NCBI GenBank assembly: GCA_037444305.1
Contig: JBBIMP010000027.1
Span: 1 to 64,000 of the forward strand
Origin: JBBIMP01 sp037444305
Lineage (GTDB): Bacteria; Acidobacteriota; UBA6911
Direction: 5' to 3'
Length of the DNA stretch: 64,000 nt
Of this stretch, positions 45,890 to 52,445 are shown in pieces. How positions within the stretch are numbered: position 1 is the first letter of the stretch; each line of letters starts with the position of its first letter. Position numbers and translations under genes: made by a program. The notes beneath the pieces are model-generated. The model did not search any database. It had not been told where the DNA came from and saw nothing but the letters and a program-made list of their open reading frames with translations.

Positions 45890-46141
45890 TCAACTGCCTG
45901 GCAGAAGCTCCCTGCCCACGGCCTCCAGCACCTCCACGCTGAAGACCGCCCCGGCGGTGGAGAACAGCCGCGCCAGCGAGATGCCGAGGGCCAGCAGCAT
46001 GACCATCACCACGTCTTTGGCCACCGCCGTGCCCAGCGTCAAGTCGGTGAGGCGCCCGTGGGAACGAGTCTCATTGATGACGGCTATGGTGGCGGCCGGG
46101 GAGGTGCCCAACGCGAGAACCCAGAAGAGGACTCTTCTCAT
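45890..46141 (-). pseudogene. Fragment of a cation:proton antiporter
   Basis: 83 codons that match an internal piece of bacterial Na+/H+ exchangers: LGTSPAATIAVINETRSHG, then RLTDLTLGTAVAKDVVMVM and ARLFSTAGAVF. In intact antiporters these helices lie in the middle of about 400 residues. Here they begin with an ATG just 12 bases after the TrkH remnant's stop and end in a TGA. Both flanks of the family are missing, so this is a relic. Confidence 0.65.
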
Positions 46142-46153
46142 CGGCTTCTTCCC

Positions 46154-46350
46154 TCAGCGTTTCCAGAAGTCCGGCACGAACAGCGCCATGACAGTGTAGA
46201 ACTCCAGCCTCCCGAGAATCATGCAACACGAAAGAAAATAATTTTGACCTTCGGAGTTATCTGGTACCCTTTTATTCCGCTATTGCGGCTCATCCAAAAG
46301 AGGGTAACCCTGCCGGGGGGCCGGGTCCTACCTTCGCCAGATTGATTGCC
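46154..46350 (-). pseudogene. C-terminal remnant of TrkH potassium-uptake protein
   Basis: Read on the minus strand, LSCCMILGRLEFYTVMALF followed by VPDFWKR and a stop is the conserved C-terminal end of TrkH (family consensus MLLGRLEIFTVLVLFTP..WR). About 100 bases upstream, in another frame, INLAKVGPGPPAG matches the last filter region (NVGPG). A TAG and a frameshift lie between them. The rest of the gene is gone. Confidence 0.75.
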
Positions 46351-46596
46351 CGGCGATACTGCCCTGCAGCTGCGCATGCGAATTCTGCGCTGAGGGTTGA
46401 ATTCCGCGGCGAGAGATTTTGTGCACAGATTCGATCCTGGGAAGCCCCGGCACGGCATTCTGGCCTCGGGAACGAGGCCCTGCAACCTTGCCGGCCGGCG
46501 ACGCATCCTGTTAGAGCAGATAAAGGGATCGACCTCGATTCACGCATCCAGGCAGCCGACCCCGGTCGGACAGCGGGTGTGCTCGGGTGAAAGGGT

Positions 46597-47910
46597 ATGA
46601 ACTTCGGCAGGTTCTTGCGTATTGGGTGCGTTACAGCCTTGACTCTCGTGGCTGCGGCGACCTCTGGGGCGGCTTACGATGGAGAGGGCGCGCAGAACAC
46701 CACCACGCCCCCGGCCAGGCAGCAGAAATCAGAACAAGATCCGTTCGGCAACCTGAAGGTGGAGGAGAAGCTGCCGGACCTCGCCCCGGCGCCGGAGGAG
46801 GAACCGGGGTGGTTCCGCCGGCTCACGCGGGAGAACTTCCAGTTCAAAACGGAGCTGTATTCGCAGTTCACCTACGGCTACAAGACCGAGGAATCCCGCG
46901 ACCTGTACAGCCGCCAGTCCGTCGGGCTCGAGGTCCTGAAGAGGTTTTCGACCAAAACCGCGACGGTTGCCTCGTTCAACGCCCAGCTCCGCCTGACCCG
47001 GCGCGACAATTTCATCCCGGTCCAGAACGACATGGAGGGTGCGGACCGGGAGGATTTTTATCTCGAGTACCACAACCTGTACTTCGACTTTTACAACGCC
47101 TTCAATCCCTTCATGGGGCAATCGGCGCGCAGCAGCAACGTCGGGCGTTTCAACCTGCGGATAGGCAGGTTCTACCTGCCCTTCGGCTTGAACCTGCAGA
47201 GCGATACCCACGGCACACTTTTCCAGCTTTCGAACGACCGGAACTTCGGCTTCGAGCGCGACTGGTACGCCGGCTTCTGGGGCTCCCTCGGCCGCCACGT
47301 GAATTACGACCTCTACTACATGCTCGGCTCCGGGTACGGCATGGATTTTGACGGGCAGAGCGGGCTCCTCGCAGGCCGCCTCAGCCTCGGCAACCGTTAC
47401 CTGAACGAGCGGGGACTCGAGGGCGGGATCTCCGTGATGGCGGGCGAGAGGGTTTCGGCCCACTCGGCCATGCGCAGCCCTTCCGTCATGGAGCGGGCGC
47501 ACGACACGGGCATCATAAAGACCTTCCGCTTCGGGCTGGACGGCCGCTACACGAGGATGGTGCCGGGAGGAACACTCACGCTGGCCAACGAACTGAGCGC
47601 CGGGCAGGATGAGCCCGACCGCGTCTTCACGAACCTGCACCAGGCCGAATACCTGGACCGGTCCCGCAGGTGGGGGATCGGGGCACAGTACCGCCGGTTC
47701 TGGCAGGACATCCCCGATCTGGATCCCATGGAAGCGCACGCTTCGGATCGCGCCGATGCCGCCGTGGCGCTGGAGTTCACCCGCTTTTTCCGCAACGACG
47801 TCGGCAACGCCCGGCTGCACTGGATAAAATTCAACGTGGAACGGCAGCTCGAGCGGATGGACGGCAAGCGGGACTGGCTGTTCACCCTCCAGTACTATTT
47901 TTACTGGTGA
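46597..47910 (+). CDS. Outer-membrane beta-barrel protein, first gene of a five-gene envelope operon
   Basis: 437 residues. A signal peptide (to SGAAYDG) is followed by a Pro/Glu-rich linker (LPDLAPAPEEEPGW). The rest is alternating amphipathic strands with aromatic girdles (FKTELYSQFTYGYKTEES, RIGRFYLPFGLNLQSD). The C terminus FTLQYYFYW, ending in an aromatic residue, is a typical barrel-assembly signal. It resembles porin-like proteins but no named family is certain. It begins an operon with four further genes on the same strand at gaps of 17, 11, 66 and 16 bases, so it may be the outer-membrane exit or receptor for the ABC system encoded downstream. Confidence 0.82.
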   Translation: MNFGRFLRIGCVTALTLVAAATSGAAYDGEGAQNTTTPPARQQKSEQDPFGNLKVEEKLPDLAPAPEEEPGWFRRLTRENFQFKTELYSQFTYGYKTEESRDLYSRQSVGLEVLKRFSTKTATVASFNAQLRLTRRDNFIPVQNDMEGADREDFYLEYHNLYFDFYNAFNPFMGQSARSSNVGRFNLRIGRFYLPFGLNLQSDTHGTLFQLSNDRNFGFERDWYAGFWGSLGRHVNYDLYYMLGSGYGMDFDGQSGLLAGRLSLGNRYLNERGLEGGISVMAGERVSAHSAMRSPSVMERAHDTGIIKTFRFGLDGRYTRMVPGGTLTLANELSAGQDEPDRVFTNLHQAEYLDRSRRWGIGAQYRRFWQDIPDLDPMEAHASDRADAAVALEFTRFFRNDVGNARLHWIKFNVERQLERMDGKRDWLFTLQYYFYW

Positions 47911-47927
47911 GAAAGGAGTTCACACCG

Positions 47928-48647
47928 ATGACCGGAATCTATCCCAAGGCAAAAGGGAAAACGACAGCGGCGCTTATTGCGGCCTTGCTCCTGCTCCTCG
48001 CGCCGGCCGAGGGCCTCGCGGCCATCGGCTGCACCCTGACCAACCCGGCGCAGGACCTGAAATATCTTTTCCCCGATATGACAACATACCGGGAGGAGGT
48101 GCGCGAACTCCACCGGATGAAGAACGGGCGGGCGCTCTACAACGTATTGCGAGAAAGGCTGGGGAGCGACCTTGACCCGGTGTACGAAACCTACGAAACG
48201 CCCTACACCATCTACACCGTGTTCAAGGGGAAGGACGTCGTCGGCATCGTGCACGGCGTCAACGTTCCCGGTGAGGGTGGCGTCATCCAGGTGTTCATCT
48301 CCGCGGATCCCAAGAGCGGCGCCATCCGGCAGGTGTTTTACCAGAGGCTCGAAAGCGTCGTGGCGCGCACGCTGAGAAACCGGGCTTTTCTCGACCAGTT
48401 CAAAACCCTGTCGCTCGCCGACTACTACAAGCACGACTACTACAAGGTTGCCGAACCGGCCAGCGAACAGGACCGGATCGCGAAGCTCAAGAGCCCTCTG
48501 CCCGACCAGAGGGGAAAGAAGGATTACGAAGCCTCCGTGAGAGGAGTGCGCAAGAACCTGATACTGCTGGATATTTTCATCTACGAGCAACGGAACGAGC
48601 CGTTTTTCCAGAGGACCCAGGAAGCCCTGGCCAAAGTTAAGAAGTAA
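47928..48647 (+). CDS. Periplasmic protein of unknown function (possibly FMN-binding-domain-like)
   Basis: 239 residues with a signal peptide (AALIAALLLLLAPAEGLAA) and AAAGGAG about 9 bases before the ATG. The mature N terminus has GCTLTNPAQDLKYLFPDM. The middle strand pattern TVFKGKDVVGIVHGVNVPG followed by IQVFISADPKSGAIRQ resembles the fold of FMN-binding (RnfG/NosR-like) domains, but the threonine of the flavin-attachment motif is not seen. The C-terminal third is helical. It has no recognised catalytic residues. Its place between a barrel gene and an ABC permease suggests a periplasmic adaptor or substrate-binding role. Confidence 0.7.
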   Translation: MTGIYPKAKGKTTAALIAALLLLLAPAEGLAAIGCTLTNPAQDLKYLFPDMTTYREEVRELHRMKNGRALYNVLRERLGSDLDPVYETYETPYTIYTVFKGKDVVGIVHGVNVPGEGGVIQVFISADPKSGAIRQVFYQRLESVVARTLRNRAFLDQFKTLSLADYYKHDYYKVAEPASEQDRIAKLKSPLPDQRGKKDYEASVRGVRKNLILLDIFIYEQRNEPFFQRTQEALAKVKK

Positions 48648-48658
48648 GGAGGAGTTTC

Positions 48659-49042
48659 ATGAAGAGGATTTTTCTACTTTGCGGCGCCGTGCTGCTGGCG
48701 GGCGCCCTGTACGCAGCCTGGCGGATGGTCCGCCCGGAACACTTCGGACACGCGTTTGCCGGCGCCCCGGCAGCGGAGGTCCGCACCCTGGCTGCCCAGC
48801 CGGAGGCGAATCTCGAAAAGGACGTCCGCGTCGAGGGGACCGTCACCCGGCAGTGCCCCGCCACGGGCTGCTGGTTCTACCTGGACGACGGGAAGGGCAA
48901 CAACATCAGGATTGAAATGGGCAAGGTCATCCACAGCCTCCCCAAAAGCGTGGGGAAAAAGGCGGTGGCCGAAGGACGCCTCGTTCTGATGGATGACGAG
49001 TACATCTTCGCCGCCAACGGCGTGGAGTTCAGCAAAAAGTAA
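48659..49042 (+). CDS. Small anchored or secreted OB-fold-like protein with CPATGCW motif
   Basis: 127 residues. The N terminus (IFLLCGAVLLAGALYAAWRM) is an uncleaved anchor or signal peptide. The domain has a compact five-strand pattern with EKDVRVEGTVTRQCPATGCWF, then DGKGNNIRIEM and VAEGRLVLMDDEYIF. It resembles DUF4920-type proteins, which have a similar C..GCW motif and may bind a metal or a redox cofactor through the two cysteines; that function is inferred. AAGGAGGAG precedes the ATG. It is the third gene of the five-gene operon. Confidence 0.72.
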   Translation: MKRIFLLCGAVLLAGALYAAWRMVRPEHFGHAFAGAPAAEVRTLAAQPEANLEKDVRVEGTVTRQCPATGCWFYLDDGKGNNIRIEMGKVIHSLPKSVGKKAVAEGRLVLMDDEYIFAANGVEFSKK

Positions 49043-49108
49043 GGATTGAGATCAGGCGGCCGTGGGCGGGCGAATGCCCCGCCCACAGCTCCGCCCGGAG
49101 AGACACCC

Positions 49109-50356
49109 ATGCGCTTCGTTTCACTCGCATATAAGAACCTGTTCCGGCGCCCCGTACGTTTCGGCCTGACCGTTGCCGGAATCGCCCTGGCGGTGGCCGT
49201 TGCCGTAAGCCTGGCCGGATTCAATATCGGCTACCAGGAGGCTATCGAGCGGAGCATCGACCGCCTGGGCTTCCAGGTGATGATCATGGCCAAAGGCTGC
49301 CCCTACGAGGCCGCCACCATGATGCTCAAGGGCGGCACCGGGCTGCTCTACCTCCCTTCCGAAACCTACGAGACCGTGAAGGCCGACCCGAACATCCAGA
49401 GCATCACCCCGGTCTTCATCGGGATCGCCGAAAAGGAGATCACCAGCATCCGCGACGATTCGGGCAGCGCTTACGCCATCGTGGCGGGCGTCGAGGTGGA
49501 CAGTTACCGGGAAATGAAACCCTGGCTTGACTTCGAAACGGAAAAGGGCTTTGAGGGGGGCCGGTGGTTCGACGAGAACTCCGAGGACGAACTCGTCATG
49601 GGCTACGAGGCCGCCACCTACGAACAGCGCAAGGTCGGCGACACCTTTATGGCTACCATCTGGCCCAACGGCCGGGTGGATCCTCTGGTCAAGCAGTTCA
49701 GGATCGTGGGGGTCTTGAAGCGGACCGGCACCCAGGACGACGGAACCGTCTACCTGCCGCTGAAGGCCGCGCAGAAGTTCTTCAACCGGCCGGACGAACT
49801 GACCATTCTCGGGATCAAGCTCGAGGAGTTCAGCGGCTCGAAGCTCCAGGAGTTCGAGTCGCGCTGGCTCAAACTCCCCGAGGTGCAGGTCGTGAGCCTC
49901 GAGCAGGTGAAAGGCACGCTGGTCATGCTGATCGGGACGGCCCAGGCGATGATCGCCGCCGTGGCCGTCATCGCGATCGTGGTGGCCATCATTGGTGTCA
50001 TCAACACGATCCTGATGAGCGTTTACGAGCGGACGGGCGAAATCGGCATCATGAAGGCTATCGGCGCGTTCCGCGGCGACATTTTTCAGCTCATCTGGCT
50101 CGAAACCCTGGCGGTCTGCATCCTGGGCGCGCTCGCCGGCAGCGTGCTGGCCATGGTCGGCTCCAGCCTGGTCGAGGTCGCAATCAAGGCGCTGATCGAC
50201 ATCGGCGTCTCTGGGAGCATCGTGACCATCACCTGGGACATCCTGGCCTGGGCGATCGCGGGCGCGTTGGTGATAGGTTTCTTCGCCGGGCTCTACCCGG
50301 CGTGGCGCGCGGCTTCGATGATGCCGATCGACGCCATCCGCGAAGGCATCGGATAG
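49109..50356 (+). CDS. FtsX-type ABC permease (MacB/LolCE-like)
   Basis: 415 residues, with the four-helix layout of single-FtsX permeases: helix 1 near residues 15-40 (FGLTVAGIALAVAVAVSLAG). A periplasmic MacB-type core domain (45-285) follows, then three helices near 290-320, 340-370 and 380-405. The permease resembles LolC/E and MacB components, which move lipoproteins or drive periplasmic machinery by mechanotransmission. There is no HlyD-type adaptor gene, so it is not an ordinary MacAB system. GGAGAG lies about 6 bases upstream of the ATG. Confidence 0.88.
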   Translation: MRFVSLAYKNLFRRPVRFGLTVAGIALAVAVAVSLAGFNIGYQEAIERSIDRLGFQVMIMAKGCPYEAATMMLKGGTGLLYLPSETYETVKADPNIQSITPVFIGIAEKEITSIRDDSGSAYAIVAGVEVDSYREMKPWLDFETEKGFEGGRWFDENSEDELVMGYEAATYEQRKVGDTFMATIWPNGRVDPLVKQFRIVGVLKRTGTQDDGTVYLPLKAAQKFFNRPDELTILGIKLEEFSGSKLQEFESRWLKLPEVQVVSLEQVKGTLVMLIGTAQAMIAAVAVIAIVVAIIGVINTILMSVYERTGEIGIMKAIGAFRGDIFQLIWLETLAVCILGALAGSVLAMVGSSLVEVAIKALIDIGVSGSIVTITWDILAWAIAGALVIGFFAGLYPAWRAASMMPIDAIREGIG

Positions 50357-50372
50357 GAGGACGGAGACACTC

Positions 50373-51089
50373 ATGAACAGCTCAAACGCAGTGATCATGG
50401 AAGCGCGGGATCTGAAGCGCCACTACCGGAGAGGCAGTGAAATCGTGAAGGCGGTCGACGGGATCGATCTCGACATTCACGGGGGCGAGATGATCTCGAT
50501 CCTCGGCCCGTCGGGCTCGGGCAAAACGACGCTCATCCACCTGCTGTCTTGCCTCGATTCGCCCACCGAGGGAACGCTCTCGGTCATGGGTACGCCGGTG
50601 GCGGGACTCACCGAAGACCAGCTTACCGGCATCCGCCGCGGCACGCTCGGCTTCGTTTTCCAAAAGTTCTATCTTCTTCCCACCCTTACCGTGGCGGAAA
50701 ACGTGGAGCTGCCGCTGATGTTCTACCGCCAGCCGGTCAGCCGCGCGGCCACGATGGAGATTCTGCGCATGGTGGGGCTCGAGGACCGTGCAAGCCATCT
50801 CCCGAAGGAGCTTTCAGGCGGGCAGATGCAGAGGGTGGCGATCGCGCGCGCCCTCATCGTGCGGCCCAAAATCCTCATCGCCGACGAACCCACGGGAAAT
50901 CTCGACTCGGAGAACGGTCACGCCATTTTCGAACTCTTCCGCAGCCTGGTCCGCGAGCACGGGATCACCGTCCTGGTAACCACCCACAACCTCGCCCTTG
51001 GGTACCAAGCCGACCGCATCGTCACGCTGCAGGACGGCAGGGTGCTGCAGGAGGAAAAAGGTCCGAAGGCTTACCAGCAGGTTCACTGA
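50373..51089 (+). CDS. ABC ATPase of the five-gene envelope operon (LolD/MacB type)
   Basis: 238 residues with Walker A GPSGSGKTT, Q-loop FVFQKFYLLPT, signature LSGGQMQRVAIARA, Walker B ILIADEPTGNLDS and H-loop TTHNLA. It pairs with the FtsX permease encoded 16 bases upstream. It closes the operon. Confidence 0.93.
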   Translation: MNSSNAVIMEARDLKRHYRRGSEIVKAVDGIDLDIHGGEMISILGPSGSGKTTLIHLLSCLDSPTEGTLSVMGTPVAGLTEDQLTGIRRGTLGFVFQKFYLLPTLTVAENVELPLMFYRQPVSRAATMEILRMVGLEDRASHLPKELSGGQMQRVAIARALIVRPKILIADEPTGNLDSENGHAIFELFRSLVREHGITVLVTTHNLALGYQADRIVTLQDGRVLQEEKGPKAYQQVH

Positions 51090-51313
51090 AGGGACTTCCC
51101 ACTGAAAGCCATGAGGACGAGGGAAAACCAGGGCCGCATCACCTGTAGCGAAGCCGTCGCGAGACTGAAGACTATGGGCGATGCGCATCACTCCCGAGAA
51201 CCGGCCGGAGCCGTCGAACAGGTACTTGGCTGCGCCTTACGCGATGCCGGAGTGGATGAACCGGAAGTAGAGCCCGGCAATCACCCAACGGACCAGCAAG
51301 ACGAGATTGATCA
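51090..51313. other. Intergenic stretch between the ABC operon and vapC
   Basis: 224 bases between convergent genes. On the minus strand a 25-codon frame directly after vapC (MINLVLLVRWVIAGLYFRF...) is hydrophobic and may be a relic of a membrane protein, but no family was recognised. No clear terminator was seen. Confidence 0.3.
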
Positions 51314-51766
51314 TCAGAACGCGCGTTTATCACCCGGGCCTTCGAGGGGATTCCACACACGAACAAATCCAAGCCCCTCAAAGTCCTTGATGTTCGAGGT
51401 GGCGAATTCGGTGACGCCATGATGGCGCAGCGTAAATGCCAACCGGGCATCGAGGATGCGGCGGAATGCAAAATCCATCCTGGCGGCCAACCGCCATACT
51501 TCGGGCATAACAGGGGCGGAGTCCACCAACATCCACCGCGGATGGTCTCGAAACCGGTCACACCATGCCACGGCCCCAGGGGCTGCCAAAGGCTTGGGGA
51601 AGATCCGGGGATTCCTCAACTTTAGATAGAGTTCTACCAGCATAAGTTCGCATATCACAACATCGTCACGGGTGGAGAGGGATTCGAGGAACCGGCGTGC
51701 AGGGGTGTGCTCTGCCAGTGAGGAGTTGGCCGCATACACGGCCAGATTGGTGTCGAAGGAAATCAT
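51314..51766 (-). CDS. vapC: VapC-type PIN-domain toxin
   Basis: 150 residues. The first PIN acidic residue is in MISFDTNLAVYAA. The conserved Glu follows in ICELMLVEL, and the C-terminal acidic pair is in ILDARLAF and TSNIKDF. VapC toxins are Mg-dependent ribonucleases that cut tRNA or rRNA when the antitoxin is lost. The ATG at 51766 overlaps the antitoxin stop as ATGA, the usual translational coupling. The longer upstream frame is the shadow of vapB. Confidence 0.9.
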   Translation of the reverse strand: MISFDTNLAVYAANSSLAEHTPARRFLESLSTRDDVVICELMLVELYLKLRNPRIFPKPLAAPGAVAWCDRFRDHPRWMLVDSAPVMPEVWRLAARMDFAFRRILDARLAFTLRHHGVTEFATSNIKDFEGLGFVRVWNPLEGPGDKRAF

Positions 51767-52008
51767 GCCGGCGCTTCGTCCTCGTGGCTTAATACGGACC
51801 AATCGGCCTGGGGAACCAGCGGTTCTCCCATCGGTACGGCGTCGGGAAGCTGCCACAGTTCCGCAGATTCCCGAGGCGGCGGATTTACGCGCGTCATGTA
51901 TTCGAGACCGCGCCGGATAATCTCGGCGAAGGACCATTCCTTGGCTGCTGCGACCCTCTTGGCCCTGTGGTACAGCTCGTCAGGGATCTGCACTTGCGTT
52001 TTTATCAT
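51763..52008 (-). CDS. vapB: VapB-type ribbon-helix-helix antitoxin
   Basis: 81 residues. The N-terminal ribbon-helix-helix domain (KTQVQIPDELYHRAKRVA, then SFAEIIRRGLEYM) binds DNA. The Pro/Glu-rich C-terminal tail (NPPPRESAELWQLPDAV) should wrap around the toxin. A palindromic operator sits directly upstream of its start. It neutralises VapC and probably represses its own promoter; both are known for the family and inferred here. Confidence 0.85.
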   Translation of the reverse strand: MIKTQVQIPDELYHRAKRVAAAKEWSFAEIIRRGLEYMTRVNPPPRESAELWQLPDAVPMGEPLVPQADWSVLSHEDEAPA

Positions 52009-52031
52009 GATGGCATATTGCCATGATGGCA
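52006..52031 (-). promoter_or_regulatory. Probable VapB operator
   Basis: A near-perfect palindrome ATGGCA-TAT-TGCCAT (52010-52024) touches the vapB start codon. The decamer CATGATGGCA occurs twice in direct orientation 16 bases apart (52006-52015 and 52022-52031). Such repeats are typical binding sites of ribbon-helix-helix antitoxins, with a spacing near one and a half helical turns. Confidence 0.6.
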
Positions 52032-52034
52032 GTT

Positions 52035-52418
52035 TTATGTCAATTGACGGTACTGTGGCCGTGCAACTGAGTGAAGTTGCTGGAGAAATCCGACCGCAGA
52101 CAGACCAAATCCGAACAGAAGGGTGAACGCCAGCAGGACGACCATCAGACTCGGGAAAAAGGCTCCGGGAGTACCCCCTGCGTGGTGCGTCCAGGAATTC
52201 CAAAGCACTGCCCATGAATCACGCGCTCTCGAGGCATTGGCGATGAAGGACCATGACAATACAAATTCAATCGGCCGACCGAAAAGCTGCGCTAGCTTAA
52301 ATGCCAATGGCAGACTGGGATCGTCCTCCCCGGTCTCGATGGCAAGATACCCCTCACTCCCGACAAAAATGCGCTCTGCCGTCTGCCGATCGCGTATCAT
52401 GGCAGCGTCATTAATCAA
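52035..52418 (-). pseudogene. Degenerate XRE-type regulator with two membrane helices
   Basis: 127 residues. The segment AIETGEDDPSLPLAFKLAQLFG is the well-conserved end of a Cro/C1-type helix-turn-helix domain (consensus IETGRYDPSLPLAFKLARLF). However, the first helices of the domain (about 25 residues) are missing or scrambled (MINDAAMIRDRQTAERIF). A hydrophobic tail follows (SLMVVLLAFTLLFGFGLSAVGF), as in small membrane-bound regulators. It may no longer bind DNA. It starts 27 bases from the divergent acylase gene. Confidence 0.55.
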
Positions 52419-52445
52419 GCTGTGTCATGAATCGAGGATCCGACA

